From: Thiothrix fructosivorans
GTDB taxonomy: Bacteria; Pseudomonadota; Gammaproteobacteria; Thiotrichales; Thiotrichaceae
Length of the DNA stretch: 64,000 nt
Assembly (NCBI RefSeq): GCF_017349355.1
Contig: NZ_JAFMPM010000008.1
Location: 1,302,001 to 1,366,000, forward strand
Reading direction: 5' to 3'
Below the pieces are notes generated by a model. That model saw only the letters and a list, made by a program, of their open reading frames with translations. It made no database searches and was not told the DNA's origin. The first letter of the stretch is position 1. The number at the start of each line of letters is the position of its first letter. Made by a program: the position numbers and the translations under genes. Positions 23,472 to 32,378 of this stretch are shown here, one piece after another.

Positions 23472-26048
23472 ATGATGCGTCGCATGAAAATGCCCCTCAC
23501 TGAACAGACATTGCCCGTCGATGCGGTACTCGACGACCTCAAGCAAGCGCTGCGTCAGCGTCATGAAGCCGTGTTGGAAGCGCCCCCCGGTGCAGGTAAA
23601 ACCACGCGTGTGCCGCTGGCGTTGCTGGATGCGCCGTGGCTTGCGGGCAAAAAAATCCTCATGCTCGAACCGCGCCGCATTGCTGCCAAAAATGCTGCCC
23701 ACCGCATGGCTAGCCTATTGAACGAAAGTGTTGGGCAAACGGTGGGCTACCGGATGCGCCTCGACAATAAAACCAGCCGCGCCACGCGGATCGAAGTTAT
23801 TACCGAAGGCATCCTCACCCGTCTATTGCAGCAAGACCCGTCGCTGGAAAGCGTCGGCTTGGTCATTTTCGATGAATTCCACGAACGCAGTTTGGATGCT
23901 GACCTCGCCCTCAGCCTGTGTTTGAAAGGACGCGAACTCTTCCGTGATGACAGCAATCCACTGAAGATTTTGGTCATGTCCGCGACGTTGGATAGCGCTG
24001 CGATTGCCAATTTGCTGGACGATGCGCCGCTGGTACGCAGCGAAGGCAGAACCTATCCCGTCACGATTCGCTACGGGCAAGCTGCCAAACCCGGCGAACG
24101 CATTGTCGAGCGCATGGTTGCCACGCTGCGCCAAGCCCTGAGCGACAATCCCGACAGCAGCATTCTCGCCTTTCTGCCCGGTCAAAGCGAAATCCACCGC
24201 ACCACGGCAGCGCTGAGTGAATGGCTGGTGGAGCGCAAGCTGCGTGGCGTGCATTTGCGCCCCATGTACGGCAACCTCACGCTGGAAGAACAGCAGCAAG
24301 CGATTGCCCCGCTCACGGGCGCAAGTGAGGGCGAACGCAAAGTCGTGCTTGCCACCAATATCGCCGAAACCAGCCTGACTATCGAAGGCGTGGATGTGGT
24401 GGTGGATGCTGGGTTGGTGCGTGAAGCCCGTTTCGACCCCGGCACGGGCATGACGGGCTTGCACACCACGCGCATTTCCCGCGCATCCAGCACACAACGT
24501 GCCGGACGGGCAGGGCGGCTTGCCCCCGGTGTGTGCTACCGCTTGTGGACGGAAAGCCAGCAAGAGCAACTCGCCGCGCACAATACGCCGGAAATGTTGC
24601 GTGCCGATCTCGCCCCGCTGGCGTTGCAATTGCTGCAATGGGGCGTAAACGATCCGGCGGAATTGCGTTGGTTGGATGTGCCACCGTCCGGCTTATGGCA
24701 ACAAGCGTTAGACTTGCTGGCAACCTTGGGGGCGATTGCACGCAAGGACGACAGTCATGTGTTGACCGCGCACGGGCAAGTGATGGTGGATTTGCCCGTG
24801 CATCCGCGTTTGGCGCATTTGCTGCTGTGTGGCGCACAGGTTGGGCATTTGCAAACCGCCGCCTATCTTGCCAGCCTATTGTCCGAGCGCAATCCGTTCA
24901 GCCAAGATAATCCCGATATTAGTTTGCCGCTGGACATGCTGGCGGGTAAAGCCAACTGTCCGCCCCCGCAACAAGGCTGGTTAACGCGCACGCGCCAGCT
25001 TGCCAACCAGTTTGTGGCGCAAGTCCGCAGCCAAGCCTTGCCGGAAAGCACGGTCAGTTTTCTATTGCCCGCGTCACAGCTCAACGGCTATTTACTGGCG
25101 TGTGCTTACCCTGATCGGATGGCGCGTCGCCGTCATTCCGGCGGTTATCAGTTAGCCAATGGGCGTAGCGCTGAATTGCCCGACAAACACGCCATCGGCA
25201 ACCAGCCGTGGCTGGTGATTGCCGAAGTCAGCAGTATGATCGGCGGCAAAAGCGACACGATCCGTGCTGCTACCGTGCTGGATGACAAGCTGTTTGCTAG
25301 CGCACTCGCAGAGCAGGTGCGTGTACACACCGTGCTGGAGTGGGATAAAAAAAGTGAGCGCTTCCTTGCTGAGACGCAGCACAAAATTGGTGCATTAGTC
25401 TTGCAACGCACCACCTTGCAGAATGTGCCGCCAGAAGCCAAAAGTGCTGCCCTGATCGGTTTCATCCGCAAACAGGGCTTGGATTTGTTGCCGTGGCAAG
25501 CGGAACACGCGCAATGGTGCGCCCGCGTGAATCTGCTACGCCGTGTTGAGCCGGAACAGCCGTGGCCGGATGTGAGTCGAGAACACTTGCTGGCAACGTT
25601 GGAGATTTGGCTTGCGCCGTATTTGGATGCGGTCAATCTGTTGAGTGATTTCAAAAAGCTGGATTTAAGCGCGATTCTCAGCACACTATTGCCGTGGATG
25701 TTGCAACAGCGTTTGGACGCGCTTGCCCCGCAACAGTTGGATGTGCCGTCGGAACATGCCATTGCTATCGACTACCGTCAGTCGCCGCCCGTATTGGCAG
25801 TGAAATTGCAGGAAATGTTTGGCTGTGAACAAACGCCGACGATTGCGAATGGCAGGGTGGCGCTGCTGGTGCATTTGCTCTCTCCGGCGGGTAGGCCGTT
25901 GCAGATTACGCAAGATTTGGCAGGGTTTTGGCGCACGTCTTACCACGACGTGAAAAAGGACATGAAAGGGCGTTACCCCAAACATCCGTGGCCGGATGAT
26001 CCGTTACAGGCGGTGGCGACGCGCAAGACCAAGCGGCATCAAATATAG
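23472..26048 (+). CDS. hrpB: ATP-dependent RNA helicase HrpB
   Basis: 858 residues, close to the usual length of about 820. DEAH/RHA-type motifs in order: I (EAPPGAGKTT), Ia (MLEPRRIAAKNAA), II (IFDEFHERSLD), III (VMSATLDS), IV (ILAFLPGQSEI), V (ATNIAETSLTI) and VI (QRAGRAGR), then an HA2 domain and the HrpB-specific C-terminus ending SYHDVKKDMKGRYPKHPWPDDP. Alternative starts exist at Met 5 and Met 7. It is divergent from the gene at 22096. Confidence 0.95.
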   Translation: MMRRMKMPLTEQTLPVDAVLDDLKQALRQRHEAVLEAPPGAGKTTRVPLALLDAPWLAGKKILMLEPRRIAAKNAAHRMASLLNESVGQTVGYRMRLDNKTSRATRIEVITEGILTRLLQQDPSLESVGLVIFDEFHERSLDADLALSLCLKGRELFRDDSNPLKILVMSATLDSAAIANLLDDAPLVRSEGRTYPVTIRYGQAAKPGERIVERMVATLRQALSDNPDSSILAFLPGQSEIHRTTAALSEWLVERKLRGVHLRPMYGNLTLEEQQQAIAPLTGASEGERKVVLATNIAETSLTIEGVDVVVDAGLVREARFDPGTGMTGLHTTRISRASSTQRAGRAGRLAPGVCYRLWTESQQEQLAAHNTPEMLRADLAPLALQLLQWGVNDPAELRWLDVPPSGLWQQALDLLATLGAIARKDDSHVLTAHGQVMVDLPVHPRLAHLLLCGAQVGHLQTAAYLASLLSERNPFSQDNPDISLPLDMLAGKANCPPPQQGWLTRTRQLANQFVAQVRSQALPESTVSFLLPASQLNGYLLACAYPDRMARRRHSGGYQLANGRSAELPDKHAIGNQPWLVIAEVSSMIGGKSDTIRAATVLDDKLFASALAEQVRVHTVLEWDKKSERFLAETQHKIGALVLQRTTLQNVPPEAKSAALIGFIRKQGLDLLPWQAEHAQWCARVNLLRRVEPEQPWPDVSREHLLATLEIWLAPYLDAVNLLSDFKKLDLSAILSTLLPWMLQQRLDALAPQQLDVPSEHAIAIDYRQSPPVLAVKLQEMFGCEQTPTIANGRVALLVHLLSPAGRPLQITQDLAGFWRTSYHDVKKDMKGRYPKHPWPDDPLQAVATRKTKRHQI

Positions 26049-26303
26049 TTTGGCGAATAGGAATATTCGGTTAATGATAATGTTAATGAAGAGTCATGGA
26101 TGAGAAATAAATTTTTAGGCACGGGAGAGGAGGGGTATCACCCCTTGCGTAAATTCCAAACCGTATTATCCGGTTTAAAGTATGCCGTGAAATATGATTT
26201 TAGTGTCACCTATAAACTGGTGTTGTCTATAATTGTATTAATCATTGCGTTTGCCTTCAGAGGCTGGGTCGATTTTTTGATGGTGTTGGTATCAACCACA
26301 TTG

Positions 26304-27672
26304 GGCTCTTTGGGAATTCCCGTGGAAGCCACCAGATGTAGTGTTAGCCTCATGCTGGTTGCTTCCTTGAAAATGCCAGATCCACCTGAATGTGTTGGAA
26401 GAAACGCTTCACATCCAACAACCCATAGCAGCGGCGCTTGATGACTTTCAGCTTGTTGTTCATGCCTTCGACAAAACCGGAGGTGTTGCGATCTTCAAAG
26501 TAGTTGGTGATGCCATCCTGCCATGTTTCCAGCAAGTTGAGGAATTTGTCAAAACAGGCCAGCCCTGATGCTTTAACCTTGGCCTTCCAGTCTTGTAGTT
26601 GTTGTTGGGCTTGTGCCTTGGTTTGTTCCTGTTCAAATAGCAGGTTCAGTTCATGACGCAGTAGCCAAGCATCTTTCAACTCAGGGGCGAGTAGCAGAAA
26701 TTCTTCCAGTTGCCCACGCTGTTCTGCGGTCAATGACCAGTAGTGGTGACGGAACAGCCAGAGTGTCCCCTTACAGGTAGCGTAGGTATCTGCCGAAAGT
26801 GTTTGTTTGAGTTCCTGCAAGGTCTGCTTACGGAAATTGTCCACCTCCCGGTTGTAGTATTGTGCGACATGGAAACGGTCTACCACGATAGCGACCTTGG
26901 GCAAGGTTTCCCGGACGGCATTGGCAAAACCCTCGTTCATGTCACAACATGCCCCGCACACGGTGGTTTGCAGGTGTTCAGGAATGCTGCGCAGGAAGGC
27001 AGCTACCGTTTCTTTGAGACGGTCAGGCAACACAGCCAACACCTGCGGACGGTCATGATCATCCAGTGAGCTGATAATCGCGGCATAGTGCTTATGGCCT
27101 TTTTTCAGGGCGATTTCATCAATGCCCAAGGTGCGTAATTGCTTAAAACCAGACCAATCCACTTGGGTGCTGACACGACGTTTCAGCACCCCTTCCACCT
27201 CACCATAGCTGACACCACAGCGGCGGCTGACATCCATGACGGTGGAATTGCCCAACATCTTCAACAGCCAGTCCTCAAAAGCACGGGTATGCGGGCTGCG
27301 TGGGTCATACCATTCCAGCGTCTGGGTAGTGGTCGGGTCACCTTCGCAATGGCGGCAGCGGTAACGTTTGGGGCGGATTTCAATCCAGACATCACGCCCC
27401 AGAATCGGCAAATGGCGCAAACGGATCGGTCGGTCGTAGCCATGGAATTCGGTAATCTTGTGCCCACAGCAACGACACTTCGTGAATGAAAGGCTACTTT
27501 CCACTTCCAGAATGAAATTGCCCTGTGCGTCATGGGAACTCGACTGTAAACGGACGTTGGGGAGATCAAGCGGGATTTGCAGGCTACTGTTCATGGGGGA
27601 TCCTCGCTAGGGGTGCTCGGTTTTCCTCATGATACTACATGTTGTGGCTTCCACGGGAATTCCCAAAGAGCC
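26304..27672 (-). mobile_element. ISL3-family insertion sequence
   Basis: A 1369-bp element with 29-bp perfect inverted repeats beginning GGCTCTTTGGGAATTCCCGT, flanked by the 8-bp target duplication CCACATTG (26296-26303 and 27673-27680), the duplication size of the ISL3 family. It encodes one intact transposase on the minus strand. Confidence 0.95.
26350..27594 (-). CDS. ISL3-family transposase
   Basis: 414 residues. The N-terminal zinc finger is visible as CRCCGHK and RCRHCEGD, then a helix-turn-helix and the DDE_Tnp_ISL3 domain (TLGIDEIALKKGHKHYAAIIS, VAIVVDRFHVAQYYNREVD, TSGFVEGMNNKLKVIKRRCYG). Full length with no frameshift, so probably active. Confidence 0.95.
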   Translation of the reverse strand: MNSSLQIPLDLPNVRLQSSSHDAQGNFILEVESSLSFTKCRCCGHKITEFHGYDRPIRLRHLPILGRDVWIEIRPKRYRCRHCEGDPTTTQTLEWYDPRSPHTRAFEDWLLKMLGNSTVMDVSRRCGVSYGEVEGVLKRRVSTQVDWSGFKQLRTLGIDEIALKKGHKHYAAIISSLDDHDRPQVLAVLPDRLKETVAAFLRSIPEHLQTTVCGACCDMNEGFANAVRETLPKVAIVVDRFHVAQYYNREVDNFRKQTLQELKQTLSADTYATCKGTLWLFRHHYWSLTAEQRGQLEEFLLLAPELKDAWLLRHELNLLFEQEQTKAQAQQQLQDWKAKVKASGLACFDKFLNLLETWQDGITNYFEDRNTSGFVEGMNNKLKVIKRRCYGLLDVKRFFQHIQVDLAFSRKQPA

Positions 27673-27882
27673 CCACATTGGTGGTTATGGCGGAATTATT
27701 CAACAGTGCCATCGAGGCATTGTGTGACTTTGTTGAGGATCAACACAATGAAAAGATTAAAGTTATTAAGGATATTGCCGCTGCGGCGGTGGGTATCTCC
27801 ATTTTGTTATGGGTGATTGTGATAGGCATGGAGCTGTGGCGCGTCCTCGTCGATTAAGCGGAGACTTGTTGAGTGTGACTGT

Positions 27883-28698
27883 ATGAGTGTTAATCCACAT
27901 TTATTGGGAGATTTTGTCAACGCGCTGTTTAACACGCCAGCATTCCCTGAGCGTTTCAAGCTGTATGTCAGTTTCATTGAGACGCTCGGTTTTGAGGGAC
28001 GTGTGGTGTATTCCTTCCTGCCTTTGTTACGCATGGAAGGTAAGCTGTTCCCAGCGAACGTGGAACTTACCCACACTAGCAACTATCCCGTTGATTTTTT
28101 GCAACATTACGTCATAGAAGATTTAGATCGTTATGACATTAGCCTGAAAAAAATCAGAAACAATGACTTTTCCATGACGAATTACCGTGAGTATGCCGAC
28201 ACGATTGGTTTTACTTCTGACGAACGCTACTTTGATAAGCTGGCAACGCATGAGTATGGTTGTGTAAATGCGTTGTGTTTGCCGTCATTGGGCGCGACGG
28301 GTATTTCTAGTTTTAATATTATCAGTTGTGAACACGATTATATTTTCAGGCATTTGATGCGAGAACGTGCCGAGATGCTGTTGCACCTAACGCAATTGTT
28401 CCACAGCGTGGTGTTGTCTGATCCCCAAACCTGTGCGCAGTTTACCTCGCCGTTTTTACCGAGATTGAATGACACTGAAATCACGATTTTGCGTTATGCG
28501 GCTTCTGGCAAGTCATTCAAAAATATTCAGGATCACACGGGCATTTCGTACCGTTATGCTGCCAAAGTATTGGATCGGTTGCGTGATAAGTTGGGGGGTA
28601 TCACGCGGGATCGCTTGTTTTATTTGGCAGGTTTATTGCGCTTCACTTCTGCTGATCCACAAACCACACCGCCGCTTCCACCCGCGACCGCAGGTTGA
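27883..28698 (+). CDS. LuxR-family transcriptional regulator
   Basis: 271 residues. The C-terminal GerE-type helix-turn-helix is LNDTEITILRYAASGKSFKNIQDHTGISYRYAAKVLDRLRDKLG (residues about 198-241). The N-terminal region resembles autoinducer-binding domains of solo LuxR proteins, but no luxI is nearby and the ligand is unknown. Its last 56 nt overlap the 3' end of narL on the opposite strand. Confidence 0.8.
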   Translation: MSVNPHLLGDFVNALFNTPAFPERFKLYVSFIETLGFEGRVVYSFLPLLRMEGKLFPANVELTHTSNYPVDFLQHYVIEDLDRYDISLKKIRNNDFSMTNYREYADTIGFTSDERYFDKLATHEYGCVNALCLPSLGATGISSFNIISCEHDYIFRHLMRERAEMLLHLTQLFHSVVLSDPQTCAQFTSPFLPRLNDTEITILRYAASGKSFKNIQDHTGISYRYAAKVLDRLRDKLGGITRDRLFYLAGLLRFTSADPQTTPPLPPATAG

Positions 28699-29293
28699 GT
28701 TTGCGTAGTAAATGTTTGACGTGAACTTTGACCGTGCCTTCGGTGATACCCAGTTCACGCGCTACCAGCTTATTGCTTTTGCCCGCCGCGACTCGTTCCA
28801 GAATGCGCTGTTCTTGCTCGGTCAAACCCGCTTCGGAGCTGGTTTTGGGGTGAATCGCATCGTGGCGCATGGCGTGTGCCAGCAAGTTGATCAGGCGTTC
28901 GGTGAGGGTAATGCGTCCCGCCGCTGCTTCCGCCAGCTTTTCTACCAAATCCTCAGGTTCCATTTCCTTGAGCAAATAGCCGTCTGCACCTGCGCGTAAC
29001 GCTGCCACCAAATCACTCGCCTGATCAGAAACGGTCAGCATCACCACCCGTGCATCGCTGCCAGAGGCTTTGATGACTTTTAATACCTCAATGCCGCTCA
29101 TGTCTTTCATGTTCAGGTCGAGCAGGATCATATCGGGGGCAAGTTCTAACGCCATGTCGATGCCTTCCTGCCCGCAGGAGGCTTCGCCGACAATGATGAA
29201 ATCAGGCACCATATTGACCAGATAGCGCACGCCTTTGCGAAACAGGGGGTGATCGTCCACGATCAGCAGGCTTTGCGGGGTTTCAAGCGGCAT
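28643..29293 (-). CDS. narL: nitrate/nitrite response regulator NarL
   Basis: 216 residues from the ATG at 29293; the longer open frame lies inside narX. The receiver domain has acidic DD in LLIVDDHPLFR, phospho-acceptor Asp in MILLDLNMKDMSG and Lys in YLLKE. The LuxR-type DNA-binding domain is LTEQEQRILERVAAGKSNKLVARELGITEGTVKVHVKHLLRKLN. It is co-transcribed with narX, overlapping its end by 11 nt. NarL-like heptamers are present upstream of narX and narK1. Confidence 0.94.
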   Translation of the reverse strand: MPLETPQSLLIVDDHPLFRKGVRYLVNMVPDFIIVGEASCGQEGIDMALELAPDMILLDLNMKDMSGIEVLKVIKASGSDARVVMLTVSDQASDLVAALRAGADGYLLKEMEPEDLVEKLAEAAAGRITLTERLINLLAHAMRHDAIHPKTSSEAGLTEQEQRILERVAAGKSNKLVARELGITEGTVKVHVKHLLRKLNLRSRVEAAVWFVDQQK

Positions 29294-31217
29294 GAGCAAT
29301 CCTTGTTTTGGGGGTGAAATCGAGCTGTACGCAAGTGCCACCACCCGTGCGCGGCAAGTATTGCAGTATGCCATGCAGGGCGCGGGCGCGTTCGTCCATA
29401 ATCGCCATGCCGTAATGGTGCAGGTTGGCGGTTTTTTGGATACCTGCGCCGTCATCTTCGATGCGCAATTGCAGGCTGTTATTGCCTTCTTGACGTTGCA
29501 ACGACACCCACGCTTGGCTGGCGTGCGCGTGTTTGAGGGTATTGGATAAGGCTTCGCGCACGATTTGCAGCAAGTGAATTTCTTCGTTGGGGGTCAGGTT
29601 GAGGTTGCCTAGACTGACATCCAGCGCAATCGGCAAGTTGCCGCGCTCGGCAAATTCGGTGGTGGTTTGCGCCAGTGCCATGCCTAAATCGTCGTCTTCC
29701 ATACGCAAGCGGAAGGTGGAGAGCAGTTCGCGCAATTGTTGGTAAGAGCTGTTAAGACCCTCGCGCAATTCTTCCAAGGCGGCGGTGACTTCGGTGGCAT
29801 CTGCCGGATTTTTTACGGCGGCACGTAAGCGACTGACTTGAATTTTCATGTACGCCAGCGATTGTGCCAAGGAATCGTGTAGTTCGCGGGCGATGACGGC
29901 GCGTTCTTCCAACAGGGAGACGCGGCGGTGCTGTTCGCTGCGTTGTTCTGAGGCGATGGTGACACCGATGTGACGCGATAAGGCTTCCAGCAATTGCACT
30001 TGCCAGCGTTCGGCGGTGGTGTTGGCGGGGACATCGACGGCTAACATGCCGTAGCGTTTTTCGGCATCGGTGAGCGGCATCCGCAAGATTTGGCGACCGT
30101 CGGGGAGGGTATCCATGCGGGCGGCGTGCGGGTCGTGGCATTCGGCGCAACTGTTGGCGCGTTGGCACATGGGGCTTTTGCCATCGCTAGACGTGGTGGC
30201 GACGACATCGCCTTGTTGGTCATTGTCTTCTTTGAGGCAAATCGTACCATTGCCCAAGCCCAGCACGGCTTCGGCATCTTTCAACACGTTATGGAAGACG
30301 GCGCGGTCGGGGGCAATGCCGTGCAAGCGGGTGATGGAGCGGTACAACAAATCCAGCGAGCGGTTGCTGCGGGTGAGTTCGGCGGTTTTCTGTTCGACCC
30401 GTGCTTCGAGGTCTTGGTAGAGCTTGGACAAGTCTTCTGCCATGAGGTTGAAGGCTTGTCCCAATTGTCCGATTTCGTCTTCGCCGCCGAGTTCGGTACG
30501 CACTGCGAGATTGCCTTGGCGAATCTGGTCGGTTAGCCCCAATAGCCCTTTGAGCGGGGTGACGAGAATGTTATTGACCAAGTAAATGGAGAGGATGACG
30601 GCGAGGATCGTGCCAATCACGGCGACACCCAAAATGACCCGCAATACAAAAATTTTGGCTTCGGTGGCTTCTTCAATCTGCTTGACCAGATCGTTGATGT
30701 GGGCAACGAATTGCGGGACAGCATCGAGTAATGCTGCATCGGCAGCAGTGGTGGTATTCGTGGTCAGCAAGGAAATCAGGTCGGGTTTGATGCGTTGCTG
30801 CCAACCATTTTCCACTTGTCGGTATACCTGCTTGAGCGGGGTGGTTTCGTCGGAGGGCAATACGGAGAGGATAGAATCCGCCGCTAAATCGGTTTCAAAG
30901 CGTTGGATGGCTTGTTGCAAGTCGCTGCGGTGCGTGGGGTTGGAGTCTTGCAAAATGCGTTGGTAGAGTGATGCCATGCGCCAGCTTTGCATCCGCAAGC
31001 TTCCGGCGACGTTGATGGCTTCGCCGTTGCCTTGGGTGGTTTCCGCGACCATCCACGAGGTGGACATGCCGACGACGGCGAGAACGGTGATGGCAGCGAT
31101 CATGCCGCCTAGCCGTAGCAGCAGGGAGTTTTGGAGTTTGTTCCACAGTAGGCGGTTCACGCGGTGGTTTCCTAGTGTTGTTATTGGATGCTGCGCACTG
31201 ATTCTAGGGTAATACAT
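29283..31217 (-). CDS. narX: nitrate/nitrite sensor histidine kinase NarX
   Basis: 644 residues. TM1 (LGGMIAAITVLAVVGMSTSW), a periplasmic type-IV pili-methyl-accepting-like nitrate sensor with the P-box-like GEAINVAGSLRMQSWRMA, TM2 (VLRVILGVAVIGTILAVILS), HAMP, a GAF-type domain, then HisKA_3 with the phospho-His in ARELHDSLAQSLAYMK and an HATPase (RIEDDGAGI). The GAF region contains CQRANSCAECHDPH, an unusual cysteine set including CAECH. Activated by nitrate or nitrite, it phosphorylates NarL. Confidence 0.93.
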   Translation of the reverse strand: MYYPRISAQHPITTLGNHRVNRLLWNKLQNSLLLRLGGMIAAITVLAVVGMSTSWMVAETTQGNGEAINVAGSLRMQSWRMASLYQRILQDSNPTHRSDLQQAIQRFETDLAADSILSVLPSDETTPLKQVYRQVENGWQQRIKPDLISLLTTNTTTAADAALLDAVPQFVAHINDLVKQIEEATEAKIFVLRVILGVAVIGTILAVILSIYLVNNILVTPLKGLLGLTDQIRQGNLAVRTELGGEDEIGQLGQAFNLMAEDLSKLYQDLEARVEQKTAELTRSNRSLDLLYRSITRLHGIAPDRAVFHNVLKDAEAVLGLGNGTICLKEDNDQQGDVVATTSSDGKSPMCQRANSCAECHDPHAARMDTLPDGRQILRMPLTDAEKRYGMLAVDVPANTTAERWQVQLLEALSRHIGVTIASEQRSEQHRRVSLLEERAVIARELHDSLAQSLAYMKIQVSRLRAAVKNPADATEVTAALEELREGLNSSYQQLRELLSTFRLRMEDDDLGMALAQTTTEFAERGNLPIALDVSLGNLNLTPNEEIHLLQIVREALSNTLKHAHASQAWVSLQRQEGNNSLQLRIEDDGAGIQKTANLHHYGMAIMDERARALHGILQYLPRTGGGTCVQLDFTPKTRIAHAA

Positions 31218-31247
31218 TTGGGGGTGGGTCGGGTGGAAAAAAGGGTG

Positions 31248-31263
31248 TACTACTTTGGGGGTA
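31248..31263. promoter_or_regulatory. NarL-type 7-2-7 site upstream of narX
   Basis: TACTACT-TT-GGGGGTA: inverted heptamers (TACTACT and, on the other strand, TACCCCC) with the 2-bp spacing preferred by NarL. It lies 31 nt upstream of the narX start and suggests autoregulation of narXL. Confidence 0.6.
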
Positions 31264-31348
31264 GTTGAGGAGATTTAGACGTTTATCGGCTTGGTGCGTT
31301 TGCTGGCAATTGCCGAGCAACAAGATATTTGAAGTTGGGAGTAATTTT

Positions 31349-32131
31349 ATGGGGCTAAATGTTGGTACGTTCCCATTCGGAAAGCCAATTCTTTCATTGG
31401 TACAAAAAGATCAAACACCTAAGCGCGTGTTTATTTTAGGTGTATATGCAAGTGCGGTACATGCTCGTTGGATAGGGCAAGATGGTCGTCAGAAAATAGG
31501 TGCATTAGCCGTGGCTTCTGAGCCAGAAATATTTTGGAGAGGCAGTACGGCATCAGCGCAGGAGATTATTTCAACTATTCAGCTTCCGCTGGGTGCAGGA
31601 CGCTTGCTTCCTGCAAGCAAACATTTGAATGGGCCATCTGGCAAAGCTCTTGATGATTGTTTTATTGCACCGTTGGGTATGTCTCGGAATGATGTGTGGC
31701 TATGTGATCTGATTCCGTATAGTTGCATGAACGAAAATCAGGAGGTCGCCTTAAAGCGGGAATACGATCCCCTCATTGATTCGCTAAAGCTTCCTGAATA
31801 CACTTGGTCTCGTTTGCCTGATACGTTGGTTAGTTGCGGCAGACGATTGGAGATTGAGCAAGAGCTGATTCGTTCCAATGCTGACATTGTTATCACGTTG
31901 GGAGATCAGCCGTTAAAATGGTTTACGCAACATTATGGAACAGCGTCTAAATTATCTGCTTATGGAAACACAGAAAAACACTATGGTCGTTTGTATCCTT
32001 TTTCGGTGGCTGGCAAACAGTTGCAACTTCTTCCGCTTGTTCATCCTCGGCAAGCAGCAAAATTAGGGGCGCATTCGACAGGTTGGGCTGATCTACATGC
32101 CGCATGGGTTAAGCATTGTCCTGTAAAGTAA
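31349..32131 (+). CDS. uracil-DNA glycosylase superfamily-like protein
   Basis: 260 residues from the ATG with a GGGAGT site. The order of motifs resembles the UDG fold: VFILGVYASAVHARW near the N-terminus, DVWLCDLIPYS, ADIVITLGDQPLKWF and the C-terminal LPLVHPRQAAKL. The usual catalytic Asp/His motif A is not obvious, so enzyme activity is uncertain. It stands alone between narX and narK1, is more AT-rich than the nar genes, and looks inserted into the intergenic region. Confidence 0.5.
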   Translation: MGLNVGTFPFGKPILSLVQKDQTPKRVFILGVYASAVHARWIGQDGRQKIGALAVASEPEIFWRGSTASAQEIISTIQLPLGAGRLLPASKHLNGPSGKALDDCFIAPLGMSRNDVWLCDLIPYSCMNENQEVALKREYDPLIDSLKLPEYTWSRLPDTLVSCGRRLEIEQELIRSNADIVITLGDQPLKWFTQHYGTASKLSAYGNTEKHYGRLYPFSVAGKQLQLLPLVHPRQAAKLGAHSTGWADLHAAWVKHCPVK

Positions 32132-32264
32132 CCACACTAGTATCAACGTAAGGGGCAGTTCCGTGGGTTAAAGGGTGTACCACCTCTATGCTGCCATCAC
32201 CAAAATCCAATCAATGCCTTAATAAAAATTCAAATTAAAACAGTTGCTTAGGTAATTTCTCATG

Positions 32265-32309
32265 TACCACTAAAGTGGTATTTACCATCCTTTACCCGCC
32301 ATTACCCCC
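32265..32309 (+). promoter_or_regulatory. NarL-type binding array upstream of narK1
   Basis: A perfect 7-2-7 palindrome TACCACT-AA-AGTGGTA (32265-32280) followed by three direct heptamers TACCATC (32283), TACCCGC (32293) and TACCCCC (32303) at exact 10-bp steps, on one face of the helix. It lies 70-114 nt before the narK1 ATG. Matches the TACYNMT heptamer rule for NarL. Confidence 0.7.
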
Positions 32310-32378
32310 ACTAGAATCAGGAATTCATCGGCCTAGAATCACCTTGAAACCACTTACGGTTTTGTTACGAGGTGAATT

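Larger units (their letters stand above)
26100..27857 (+). pseudogene. dgkA: diacylglycerol kinase gene split by an ISL3 element
   Basis: The 5' part (26100-26303) encodes GYHPLRKFQTVLSGLKYAVKYD and the first membrane helices. The 3' part (27681-27857) encodes MAELFNSAIEALCDFVEDQH, the DgkA active-site helix, and the last membrane helix. Deleting the IS and one 8-bp duplication joins them in frame (STTL-VVMAELF) to give 126 residues, the normal length. DgkA recycles diacylglycerol at the inner membrane. The stored allele is presumably null. Confidence 0.88.

Noticed and set aside
23472-23483. hrpB start at the third in-frame Met (MPLTEQ)
   Set aside because: Not excluded, but no better ribosome site is seen there, so the first ATG is kept.
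28643-29455. Longer NarL start at 29455
   Set aside because: The extension lies inside narX coding sequence in another frame; MPLETPQSLLIVDDHP at 29293 is a normal receiver-domain start.
32185-32264. FNR box before narK1
   Set aside because: Only partial TTNA/TCAA-like fragments are present; no half-site pair with 4-bp spacing, unlike the clear NarL heptamers next to it.
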